Shown here piece after piece: positions 1 through 11,390 of a stretch of 64,000 bases of DNA. The notes beneath the pieces were generated by a model. That model was not told the DNA's origin and did no database searches. It saw only the letters and a list, made by a program, of their open reading frames with translations. The position numbers and the translations under genes are program-made. The stretch comes from Spisula solida (lineage: Eukaryota; Mollusca; Bivalvia; Venerida; Mactridae): positions 28,584,222 through 28,648,221 of the forward strand of contig OX365952.1 in the NCBI GenBank assembly GCA_947247005.1, read 5' to 3'. The stretch's first letter is position 1; every line of letters starts with the position of its first letter.

Positions 1-1589
1 AGGTCAAGTTTGATATTGGGTTATCCGGGGTCAAAAACTAGGTCACAAGGTCAAATAATAGAAAAACCTTGTGTAGTCACTAGCGGTCATAATTTTGACC
101 TAATCTTTATGAAACTTGGTCACAATGATCATCTCAACAAAATCTAGGTCAAGTTTGATATTGGGTCATCCGGGGTCAAAAACTAGGTCACAAGGTCAAA
201 TCATAGAAAAACCTTGTGTAGTCACTAGAGGTCATAATTTTGACCTAATCTTTATGAAACTTGGTCACAATGATCATCTCAACAAAATCTAGGTCAAGTT
301 TGATATTGGGTCATCCGGGGTCAAAAACTAGGTCACAAGGTCAAATCATTGAAAAACCTTGTGTAGTCACTAGAGGTCACAATTTTGACCTCATCTTTAT
401 GAAACTTGGTTACAATGATCATCTTAACAAAATCTAGGTCAAGTTTGATATTGGGTCATCTTGGGTCAAAAACTAGGTCACAAGGTCAAATCATAGAAAA
501 AACTTGTGTAGTCACTAGAGGTCACAAGTTTGACCTAATCTTTATGAAACTTGGTCACAATGATCATCTCAACAAAATCTAGGTCAAGTTCGATTTTGGG
601 TCATCCGGGTAAAAAAAAGGTCACAAGGTCAAATCACTTCAATATGTCGTTTGGTCTAAATGTGATGTAAATTATAAATCAGAAGACAATATGAAAACCT
701 TGTACAGTGTAATCTGAGAAAACCGAACACCCTTCGGACCGCCTGATTTGTTCGGATTTCACAAAAGTTCGGTATTGTGAAACTACAACTATTTTGTTAT
801 CTTAAATGCGTTATTGTTGGCCTTGATTGGTGTTGTTTGGTATCAGGCGCCAATATGTGCATAACATGTGTCGGATGTTTAATGAGGGGCTTCGAATAAC
901 AAATATAAATACAAAAATACCTTTTATTTATACCAATCGTTATAATGTCAACGATGATATCCGAAATTAACGCATCGTGAAAATTACTAAAATGTATGCG
1001 GACATATTAAAACACGATAGACCTAAAGAACAAACAATTCATAGCATGACTTAAGATAAAAGCGAGTTAAACTATTTTAATTAATACACTCTGCTGAAAG
1101 CACGCAGTGTTAATGGAAAGAGAGCTCATCGTAAAGAGTTAGAGTAAATATCACGCCTTCGTAATTATTACGTTACACTAACTTCTATCGACGAGATTTA
1201 AATTTCGATTTAAATGGACAATTAACACCTTCGTAGCAGAGGCCTACCACTGCTCTGTATACAGTTTTTCACACATTCCCAGGGGTTATTCAACAAAATA
1301 ATTGTTTGGTAATTTGTTTGTTCGGTATTTAAGCTTTGATTTGTGTGTACTGATACTAGTTGGGGGACAAAGTAGCCGTCGGTATTCAGATTTCGCAAGG
1401 TTCCGGTTTTTCAAACATCTTTTACATTGAATTAAAGAAGAGAAATTTCGGGACCAAAATATTTGGTCGGTTTGGACAACATTCCGGTTTTCCCACGTGT
1501 CGGTTTTCTCAGATTACACTGTACATGCAATAGGGGTGCATGAACAACTAGGACAGGTGAGCGACCTATGGCCCTTTGGGCCCTCTTGT
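1..1589 (+). mobile_element. HINE family I, copy 1 (5' end outside window)
   Basis: The window opens inside a core of about 145-bp tandem units (1 to about 640) containing 'gaggtcacaattttgacc' and 'aggtcacaaggtcaaat'. The 3' end lies at 1552-1589: ACAGGTGAGCGACC, then a hairpin (GGCCC TTT GGGCC) and CTCTTGT. A separate TIR element (705-1521) interrupts it. The same 3' end recurs at 22393-22429, 30592-30627, 42548-42584 and 43945-43981, which defines the family boundary. It is non-autonomous: no Rep/helicase reading frame is present. The assignment to Helentron-type Helitrons (HINE/pearl elements of bivalves) comes from architecture, not a database match. Confidence 0.75.
705..1521. mobile_element. 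Tc1/mariner-like MITE, 817 bp, TA target duplication
   Basis: The two ends are perfect inverted repeats of 22 bp beginning CAGTGTAATCTGAGAAAACC. They are flanked directly by TA (703-704 and 1522-1523), the target duplication of the Tc1/mariner/pogo group. The interior has no transposase frame. It sits inside a HINE family I copy, so it is younger than that element. A decayed relative of its left half lies at 47262-47560. Confidence 0.8.
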
Positions 1590-2500
1590 TAAATGAGTGG
1601 ACAAAATAATATGAAACAAGGCTTTGCCGAATGTCATATTGTTTTTGTTGACAAGTTTGATAAAACTCATATGTAATGAGCAAGAATTTAAGATTCTTTT
1701 TATCGTATAACCTTAGAAAAAGCTCATTATCGTTCAAAATGATGTAGCATCGTTTTCAACCAAATTTTAGAGGTACCATGAGCGCAACATCTTGAAAAGG
1801 TTGGTTTTGTCCTGATGTCATGGGTCAATCATTGGTGAACATCATGTCAGGCTAAAAAAGTGCCGACAATATTTCCGATACAGCTTTATGACACAGATGG
1901 GGGGGGGGGGGGGCATAGGTTATGTGATAAAACAAGAAAAATCCACACCTTTAGCTAGCATTATAATTTTCAGGGTGTCAATGTTCCTGCTCTGAAATAA
2001 ACAAAATAAAAGTTTTTTGATGAAAATATCTCAAGAAATGACAAAGTTGTGATACTAAATGTAATCTGCTCTGAAGGATTTTCTTTAAATATGGAAACAA
2101 TGTCATTGGAGGCCTCTTGCTTGGCAAAAAATGTCAGCCGCATACAATTTTCAGGATTTTTAATTTGACCTTATTAACACCCCTTATCTATAAGAATATA
2201 GTCACTGTTGTTTAAAAAGCAGGTAACTGCAAATTCAATACTTTTCAGTACAGACAAAAAAACAACACTAAATTTTTCTGGGGGAGCAAAAACCAACATA
2301 GAACTTTAATAGTAGACAATCGTTCTCATTTCATTATTATTGCGTTTCAACAATAATTTCTTACAACATTATAAACAGTAACTTATTACCAACTGTCAAT
2401 GCAAATTTATCTTCAATAATGCAAACTAGTAACATGTCATCAGCCATAGTATTACCATGGAAACGCGTTACCACCCCCGACAGACATAACATGCCTTTTT
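1590..2500. other. Intergenic, no gene seen; 15-G run
   Basis: No convincing coding frame, RNA gene or repeat family was recognised. An uninterrupted run of about 15 G lies at 1899-1913, a candidate G-quadruplex or slippage site. Confidence 0.5.
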
Positions 2501-2995
2501 AGCTCACCTGCCACAAAGTGGCAAGGTGAGCTTTTGTGATTGTTTTTTGTCTGTCGTCCGTCTGTACGTCCGTCCGTTAGACTTTTGACCGTTAACACTC
2601 TAGCACTTTCAATTTTGCTTTGATCTTCATGAAACTTGGTCAGTAGTTGTACCTCAATGAAACCTAGGTCAAGTTCGAAGTCATGTGGGGTCAAAAACTA
2701 GGTCAATAGGTCAAATAATAGAAAAACCTTATTAACACTCTTGAGGCCATATTTTTGCTTTAATCTTCATCAACTTTGGTCAAAGACCTCAAGGTCACGT
2801 TTAAAGTTGGGTCATGTGGGTAAAAAACTAGGTCAACATGTTAAATAATAGCGAAACCTTGTTAACACTCTGGAGGCCTCAGTTTTGCTTTAACCTTCAT
2901 GAAGTTTAGTCAAATGTTATTTTGATGACTTAAGGTCAAGTTCATGTTTGGCCATGTTTAGCAGGTGAGCGCTCCAGGATCTATGATCCTCTTGT
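2501..2995 (+). mobile_element. HINE family I variant (I'), complete, 495 bp
   Basis: It starts AGCTCACCTGCCAC AAA GTGGCAAGGTGAGC (5' hairpin), followed by a (GTCC)n-like tract, then about two core units. It ends GCAGGTGAGCGCTCC with hairpin AGGATC TAT GATCCT and CTTGT. Subterminal inverted repeats GCTCACCTGC / GCAGGTGAGC are perfect over 10 bp. Both stems differ in sequence from family I proper, yet pairing is kept. It is flanked by T on each side, as expected for T|T insertion. Confidence 0.75.
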
Positions 2996-3788
2996 TCATT
3001 TGTTCAACTAGTTATAAAACCCGATTAAGTTAATATACATTCTGATGTTTCTGCCAGATTATTATAAAATATTATCTTGGGGTTTCATGAAAGTATGAAG
3101 TTATTTGGACGTCGAAGTGGGAATTAAAAACTGTTTTATCAAAGCGAGTCGCATTTTCAATAACGTCAAAATGCCTATTTCTTTACGCTAGGAAATTCAT
3201 ATGACTATTTAATTGTGCATGGAAAAACACAGCAGACACACAAGAGCTGCTACAGAGAGCAGAATGAGAACATACAACATGCAATGGTCTTGTCTTTAAG
3301 TGGCAAAAATCAATTTCTGAAGTGCAACATGGTATTTAAAACGATACATGGATGTGCAGATAGGCAAACGTAGTGACGTTTCACGCAACTTTCATCGAAA
3401 TTTGCGAGGTGTTTTCATATTAATATACAACCATTATGCCAATCCTTAATCCTTAACTTAGACTACATAAGATATTGTGGAAGATATGTTAAATCATATA
3501 CAATTTGAATGTTTATGTTTATTTCAATGTTAATAACATAATTTTATTTCGGGCTTCCATTTGAGAATCACCAAAACGTCAATAACGTCGCTGACGTCAG
3601 ATCATAAATTGCAATATTTTCAGCACTTGTGTCCGAAAGGATATAGTTTGACGTGATGTAGTTTGTTTTTCTCTGTACCATCGGATGTTAAATTGATTAA
3701 GACAGTCTTCAAATTTATTGAATTACCCACATATCTTTAGGAACATAAAAAACAAGCACTATATATTATAAATATGATGTGATAAATA
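2996..3788. other. Intergenic, nothing recognised
   Basis: AT-rich DNA without a credible coding frame or repeat. A CRE-like TGACGTCA lies near 3592-3599. Confidence 0.45.
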
Positions 3789-3950
3789 GAGTTTATTTGT
3801 TTTTTTTGGTGTAAGATCGAATATTATTTCACCGAGTGAGCAGCTGACGCAATATTTTCACAATGGCGTAGCCACAAGTGAAAATTTAAGTCAGATGCTC
3901 ACAAGGTGAAATAACATTCGATCTTACGCCGAAAAACACAAATATTCTAT
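3789..3950. mobile_element. Palindromic MITE, copy 1
   Basis: The two halves are imperfect inverted repeats. The left reads 'ggtgtaagatcgaat.ttatttcacc' and the right 'ggtgaaataacattcgatcttacgcc'; they are centred on 'ggcgtagcca'. The same palindrome recurs at 26284-26436, so it is a dispersed family. No open frame. Confidence 0.65.
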
Positions 3951-3989
3951 TTTTTAATGCGTTATTTCATTTCTGAACCAATTAGCTAA

Positions 3990-4457
3990 CATTTAATATT
4001 ACCTATCCACCAGGATACACATTTTGCAACAGTGTAATATTACCTATCCACTAGGATACACATTTTGCAACATGTGTAATATTACCTATCCACTAGGATA
4101 CACATTTTGCAACAGTGTAATATTACCTATCCACTAGGATACACATTTTGCAACAGTGTAATATTACCTATCCACTAGGATACACATTTTGCAACATGTG
4201 TAATATTACCTATCCACTAGGATACACATTTTGCAACATGTGTAATATTACCTATCCACTAGGATACACATTTTGCAACAGTGTAATATTACCTATCCAC
4301 TAGGATACACATTTTGCAACAGTGTAATATTACCTATCCACTAGGATACACATTTTGCAACATGTGTAATATTACCTATCCACTAGGATACACATTTTGC
4401 AACATGTGTAATATTACCTATCCACTAGGATACACATTTTGCAACATGTGTAATATT
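3990..4457 (+). repeat. 41/43-bp tandem array, about 11 copies
   Basis: The unit reads taatattacctatccactaggatacacattttgcaaca followed by 'gtg' or 'tgtg'; the 2-bp difference gives two unit lengths interspersed. Copies are nearly identical, suggesting recent amplification. A short + frame here (4314-4622) is a by-product of the repeat. Confidence 0.9.
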
Positions 4458-5132
4458 AGCATGGTGCCTTTTAATGCTGACGTGACGTCATTTTCAAAGC
4501 GCGCGCTGACGTACGATCAAATAGATCACCATAGAACAGTCGATTTCCAACGTAAATTCCACTTATATGGTTCACTTATTTGTAGTTTAAGTAAATATGT
4601 TGACTTCGATTATAAAGTGTAGTTCTGAATGAAAAAAACGACTTTCATTTTGTATACATACGCTATCTAGATAATCTAATACAGCAGCCACTGTAAGCAA
4701 GCTAACCGTTAATCATTTGAGTAATAAACTATTCTGAGTTCATGTTTGATTATGACCATGTATTAAGTTTTATTCAAAATACTTACTGCATATTTAAATT
4801 ACTACCGATACAATACATCATTATTATTTGGCTGCATTGTCTCCAAATTGGTGATTTTGTGAGCTATCCACTGAGAGTTCAGGGCAGTAAGTCTCATTTT
4901 GAGTTAGACGTCAATAGGCTTAAACAAAACTTTGGGCGCTCCACGGGGATTTCAAAAGTACAAAATGTAGTCCGTTTGAGTGAATTATCGCCAGTGAAAT
5001 TATCTCCAGTGAAATTATCAGATTATAATTCACTGATATTCCGCAGTGAACCACCTGTTAGCATTAAATAAATTATTGTAACAATTGTATACATGTATAC
5101 TGTAACTGTGTGTATGTGCTGATATGATATTT
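4458..5132. other. Intergenic, nothing firm; CRE-like site
   Basis: A 109-codon frame (4742-5071) has no recognisable domain and no splice or coding support. TGACGTCA lies at 4483-4490. Confidence 0.4.
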
Positions 5133-6304
5133 TGTCACTGTACATGTATGCATGATGGTGTATGTCACTGTACATGTATGCATGATGTTGTATGTCACTG
5201 TACATCACTGTACATGTATGCATGATGTTGTATGTCACTGTACATCACTGTACATGTATGTATGATGTTGTATGTCACTGTACATGTATGCATGATGGTG
5301 TATGTCACTGTACATCACTGTACATGTATGCATGATGTTGTATGTCACTGTACATCACTGTACATGTATGCATGATGTTGTATGTCACTGTACATCACTG
5401 TACATGTATGCATGATGTTGTATGTCACTGTACATCACTGTACATGTATGCATGATGTTGTATGTCACTGTACATGTATGCATGATGTTGTATGTCACTG
5501 TACATCACTGTACATGTATGCATGATGTTGTATGTCACTGTACATCACTGTACATGTATGCATGATGTTGTATGTCACTGTACATGTATGCATGATGTTG
5601 TATGTCACTGTACATCACTGTACATGTATGCATGATGGTGTATGTCACTGTACATGTATGCATGATGGTGTATGTCACTGTACATCACTGTACATCACTG
5701 TACATGTATGCATGATGTCGTATGTCACTGTACATGTATGCATGATGGTGTATGTCACTGTACATGTATGTATGATGGTGTATGTCACTGTACATGTATG
5801 CATGATGGTGTATGTCACTGTACATGTATGCATGATGGTGTATGTCACTGTACATGTATGCATGATGGTGTATGTCACTGTACATGTATGCATGATGGTG
5901 TATGTCACTGTACATGTATGCATGATGGTGTATGTCACTGTACATGTATGCATGATGGTGTATGTCACTGTACATGTATGCATGATGGTGTATGTCACTG
6001 TACATGTATGCATGATGGTGTATGTCACTGTACATGTATGCATGATGTTGTATGTCACTGTACATCACTGTACATGTATGCATGATGTTGTATGTCACTG
6101 TACATGTATGCATGATGTCGTATGTCACTGTACATGTATGCATGATGTTGTATGTCACTGTACATGTATGCATGATGTTGTATGTCACTGTACATGTATG
6201 CATGATGTCATATGTCACTGTACATGTATGCATGATGTCGTATGTCACTGTACATGTATGCATGATGTCGTATATGTCACTGTACATCACTGCACATGTA
6301 TGAT
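5133..6304 (+). repeat. 30/40-bp tandem array 1 (TACATGTATGCATGATG type)
   Basis: The unit is gtatgtcactgtacatgtat + gcatgatgtt (30 bp); a 10-bp insert (tacatcactg) makes 40-bp variants. It holds the self-complementary TACATGTA and ATGCAT. Because 30 is a multiple of 3, open frames run through it on both strands (CMHDVVCHCT and MHTCTVTYDI type repeats); these are not genes. Related arrays lie at 8097-9000 and 28769-28848. Confidence 0.93.
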
Positions 6305-8096
6305 GCCGTGAAACCGGCCGTCTTGTGCTGTTGTGTCGACGAGTGCGTGATGCGACACAGCCAGGTGTTGGGTGGCGTGTTCAGTAAAGGTGGTTGTTGT
6401 TTGAAGTAGAAAACTATGTAGAGAGGTTGATGATGCGGTGGTTGTTATGTACGTCGCTGGTTTGTGTGGTTCTTTTGTTTGGTCTGGTTTGTTCTTTAGC
6501 GAACTAAACCGACTGTTTAATGATTGCTTGTTAAACCCTGTAAGCAGGAACAAGAATATTTTGTATAAATCCAAAATCTTTATTATGTCGTAGCATAGAT
6601 GAATATATATTACACAATGCATACAAGATGGAATACGTATAACATTGCATAATAACATAGTAAGAACAAAACATTAATTAATTAACTAAATACTAATTAA
6701 TTGGGGAAAATCAATATGTATAGAATGAATCACAAATATAAGAATAACCTAATAAAATACTGGGGAATAATTTAACTCACTGGGGAAAAACTAAACTCGC
6801 TTTGCTTGACATGAGAGGTTGTCCGTGACAACGCAAAATAAGTATTACTTCATTGCATTTGTAATTATAAAAATCATAATTCAATAATTGTTTTAGGTTA
6901 AAATATAATATGTCAGTGATCATATATAAAATTGAATTATACTAACTTCTACTGAATACTATTTATATAATGTTTGCTTAAGTCATGCTAGAATTGTGCA
7001 TGATGTTAAACTATGTAAAAATATGACAAAAATCAATTATGGTAGTAAGATGCAATAGTTTTGAATATTACAAATTCTATAATTTGAATATAATGAATAA
7101 ACTGTTTGTTTTTCAGTTATTACAAATTCTATGATTTGAATATGATTAATAAATGCTTGTTCTCATTTAAGAACATTTTAAGAACATAATATTTGAAAAT
7201 ACTTATCGGTCATAAGAACATGTAGTAGTTTAATCAATTATGATAATAAGATGCAATACTTTTACTTATCACAAATTCTACAATTTGAATATGATCAATA
7301 AACTGTTTGTTTTCATTTAGGTGCCTCATATCACATTTGCTAATAAACAATCATTCAGTCTAAAAAGCATAGTAATTCATATGAAAAATACACAAATTAT
7401 AAACATAAGTTAGTTACTATTACTTTAAAAATTTCTAAGTTAGTTAGCATTAAATGATAAATACATAATGTAACATACCTGTAAGCAGGAACAAGAATAT
7501 TTTGTATAAATCCAAAATCTTTATTATGTCGTAGCATAGATGAATATGCTGATCTTGGAATTTGTTCCAGCTTTTATACAGATAGATGGCTAAACTCGGA
7601 CATATGGTGTTAGCCAAACATCATTATGACATGATTAACATTTCCTTTGATTTATTTGCTTAAACATAATTGAGCCGTCCTGCTTAACACTTATTCAGGA
7701 AGTTTGCGGACCTTACGGCTAGAAGTTGACAATGTCTCAATTGAGAACATATCATGACGCTATTAGTATGTTTGTACACTGGACAAAGAGGTGTTAAAAT
7801 AATCAAGAGCTAATATATTTGTTTGCATACTATAGACAAAAAGGTGCTTACTTTTTATAGAGTAAGGAAATGGCTTTCTGTGAGATTATTCTCAAACAAA
7901 TTGACAAAATTGACATTATCAAATAAATCTTATTACAAATTATTGATACAAGTTTGAAAAATTGGAAATAATTCACAACATTGAATTATTAATTAAAATA
8001 CATGTTTGATAATAGACACGAATGAATTGCTGAAACACATAAAATAATGCATAGTTTTACACTGCATTTCACAAAACTTTACAGCAAAATATGGGG
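6305..8096. repeat. Spacer with a 70-bp perfect direct repeat
   Basis: A 70-bp sequence starting cctgtaagcaggaacaagaa occurs identically at 6537-6606 and 7478-7547, 941 bp apart. Between them (7067-7330) 'acaaattct.taatttgaatat.at.aataaa' occurs three times. No LTR retrotransposon signature (primer-binding site, gag/pol) was seen. No gene was recognised. Confidence 0.6.
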
Positions 8097-9029
8097 CATT
8101 ATACATGTATGCATGATGTCGTATGTCACTGTACATGTATGCATGATGTCGTATGTCACTGTACATGTATGCATGATGTCGTATGTCACTGTACATGTAT
8201 GCATGATGTCGTATGTCACTGTACATGTATGCATGATGTTGTATGTCACTGTACATGTATGCATGATGTTGTATGTCACTGTACATCACTGTACATGTAT
8301 GCATGATGTCGTATGTCACTGTACATGTATGCATGATGTTGTATGTCACTGTACATGTATGCATGATGTCGTATGTCACTGTACATGTATGCATGATGTT
8401 GTATGTCACTGTACATGTATGCATGATGTCGTATGTCACTGTACATGTATGCATGATGTCGTATGTCACTGTACATGTATGCATGATGTTGTATGTCACT
8501 GTACATGTATGCATGATGTCATATGTCACTGTACATGTATGCATGATGTCGTATGTCACTGTACATGTATGCATGATGTCGTATGTCACTGTACATGTAT
8601 GCATGATGTCGTATATGTCACTGTACATCACTGTACATGTATGCATGATGTCGTATGTCACTGTACATGTATGCATGATGTCGTATGTCACTGTACAGGT
8701 ATGCATGATGTCGTATGTCACTGTACATGTATGCATGATGTCATATGTCACTGTACATGTATGCATGATGTCGTATGTCACTGTACATGTATGCATGATG
8801 TCATATGTCACTGTACATGTATGCATGATGTCGTATGTCACTGTACATGTATGCATGATGTCGTATGTCACTGTACATGTATGCATGATGTTGTATGTCA
8901 CTGTACATGTATGCATGATGTCGTTTGTCACTGTAAATGTATGCATGATGTCGTATGTCACTGTACATGTATGCATGATGTCGTATGTCACTGTACATGT
9001 GATGCGCAACGCGAGAAAAAGGCCCTTAA
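8097..9029 (+). mobile_element. 30/40-bp tandem array 2 with one terminal repeat
   Basis: About 30 copies of the same 30-bp unit as array 1. The array is followed at once by GATGCGCAACGCGAG + AAAAAGGCCC and TTAA (9001-9029). The reverse complement of that end precedes array 3 at 28740-28768. The two copies together suggest a TTAA-flanked terminal-inverted-repeat element whose interior is the satellite array. Frames of 338 aa (- strand) and 342/305 aa (+ strand) across it are repeat artefacts. Confidence 0.7.
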
Positions 9030-9630
9030 GGTCAAACTTTTCAATTTGTGTTTTTTCACTAAAAGTAACTATTAGATCTTTCCTCGTTTCAAAAATGTAT
9101 CATTTATGGCTTTACCATGTTCCGTTTGGTTGCTATGGAGATTTAAAAATGCTCTTTTCAGGAAATGACCAAAATAAATACAGTAAATAATTCGCATTAC
9201 ATGCATTATACATTAATGATTATTTTTAGTTTGTTTTACGTTACATCACCGCTTACTTTTTATCTTATAGTAGGTGATATCGTTGTCATGGAAACAAAAC
9301 ATTCAAAACAATTAATTATAATTAAGCCATTCTCCAGGAAACCGGGCTTAGTGACTTCATATGGTAATTAGGTAATAATAATTATAAAAGGCCCTCAAAT
9401 GCGAAAAAAGTGATGCTCTTTGGATTAATTCTTAAGTACTTGGAAAATAGGACGCACTCAAAAAACCTATATTTAACGTTGAATTTAATCATTACTTAAA
9501 TGGTGCATATCCTTTCGGTAAAGTTCGTTAGCTGCCGGAATTTACCGAGCTAATTATCTGCGCACAGCATGACGGCCAATTCAAATGATCGGATTATACA
9601 GCCTGCAATAAAGCATATCTTATCTATATG
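9030..9630. other. Intergenic, nothing recognised
   Basis: No credible gene or repeat family was seen in this stretch between the array and the large fold-back element. Confidence 0.4.
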
Positions 9631-11390
9631 GTAGGGTGACAATCTCAAGAAAAAAAAGTTGGGGTAGGACCTCTCTGTTAACAAGACATGTCATATACCA
9701 AAATGTTCGGGAAAGACTGTAGTATCTGAGACTGCCGGCATAAATTGCCAAAAGTGGTGGCGTTTTGAGAAATTCAAGATGGCGTCCAAGATGGCCGCCT
9801 TTTTGACAGTATTAGCTTAATATTAATGTTATGAAAATATCAGGAATATGATGCAACTTTTTGAAATAACTTTGCTTAATTGTAATAGACACAGCATAAC
9901 TCTTTTGAACTAAAATATTTTTAGAATCTTCAAAGGTCAATGTCAAGGTCATTTACAGGTAAAACCAATGTAAAAATGACTTAAAACGCGTTTTCACCTG
10001 GTATCTTCTTTGTTTGTGTAGCATTTATTTACAAAAACTATCCAAATTGATCATTTAAATGAAGGTTTACATTCAACAGTTTAAATAAAACTACTTTGGA
10101 ACACTTTGGCATTCAAGTAATGGAGATACACAGTATATCTTGTACTATGTGCTGTTCTTACCCCACCCACCATTTTTATACAAGAAATATGTACTCATGT
10201 ATTCTGAAAGTTTTACAAAAGATGTTTGTGATAAAAATGTTTAATATTATGATATATCTATAGTGGCATTCTAAAAATATCATTTGTGACTAAAATTCAA
10301 CAGCAAAATCCAAGATGGAGTCCAAGATGGCCGCCATAATATATAATGTCCCTTGTATAGCATTAAGCAGGATTAAAACAGTTGTTTTTCAGGTGAGGTG
10401 GCCACAAAAGTAGAACAAGAACTGATTCATACCAAAATGTCCTTATGTGACTATAAATTAGTGTATAGACTTGCTGTCATACATTGTAAAAGGGTGGTGA
10501 GGACCAGGAAATCCAAGATGGTCGCCATTAATGGTCAATCCATATAAAGTATGTTCAAATTAATATGAGACAGTATCATACATGGGTGTAAAGATATATG
10601 TTAGCATGCAAATTACTCATTTGCTACTCTGCATCAAATAAGCATACTACATTGACCACTTTGAAGCAAAGTTCAAGGTCATGTTAAGGTCAAAGTATGA
10701 AAAATAAATGAAAAATACTATTCCTGGTGGTGATGAGTACCACATACCAGTAGGTCATTGATAAGGTGTACACGTATAAATTGGTGGTGTAGAATACATC
10801 TTTTGGTCTTGTATAGATGTACTTGGAGGTTGTTTAGAACACCATAATGGCATTGAATTAGTGTAATTGTTGGATGTGGGTACCCCAGTACTCATGAAAT
10901 GGGTGTATGAGATGGAGGCGAGTACGGTAATGTCATAGGGCAGTGGGTTTATTGGGTGATGATGAATACCCCATAGGACATTGAATTTGTGTATTGTTTG
11001 GTGCTTGGTGCCCTATACAGCCTGAAATGAGTGTACTATGTGGATGAGTGTATTCCATAGGAATTTGAATGAGTGAGTGCATTTGGTGGTGGTGAGGAGT
11101 ACCAAATACTTCATTAAAGGGTATAATTTATTATGTGGTGGTGATCAGTACCTAATGTGATATAATGTACGTGTAGGGGAAACTTAGTGATTGAGTGCAT
11201 TTGGTGCAGGTTGTTATCCCATAGAGCATTGAATTGGTGTATTATATGGTGGTTAGCACTCTATATTGTCTTAAATAGGTAAATATTTGGGTTGTGAGTA
11301 TGTCATATGGCCTTAAACCAGTGTAATCGGAGAAGAGGTTGTGCTATTAGGGATCTGAATGGGTGTATTTGGTGGTACTGAGATACCCAC
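9631..11390 (+). repeat. Left arm of the fold-back element
   Basis: Uninterrupted arm. It contains AAGATGGCGTCC and AAGATGGCCGCC motifs (around 9777-9805, 10313-10338 and 10515-10530). From about 10700 onward it holds a degenerate, reverse-orientation version of the 42-bp minisatellite (..gtaccccatagg..). It serves as the unoccupied reference for both insertions in the right arm. Confidence 0.7.

Noticed and set aside
5133..6304. CRISPR-like array
   Set aside because: Repeats are contiguous without unique spacers, and the DNA is eukaryotic.
5532..6311. 259-aa and overlapping repetitive frames (CMHDGVCHCT type) on both strands
   Set aside because: The 30-bp period is a multiple of 3, so frames stay open on both strands; no non-repeat coding sequence or splice context.
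6537..7547. LTR retrotransposon
   Set aside because: The 70-bp direct repeats are too short for LTRs and no primer-binding site, polypurine tract or gag/pol frame lies between them.
7993..9075. 338-aa (-) and 342-aa (+) frames
   Set aside because: Same 30-bp satellite; both strands open at once is expected from the repeat alone.
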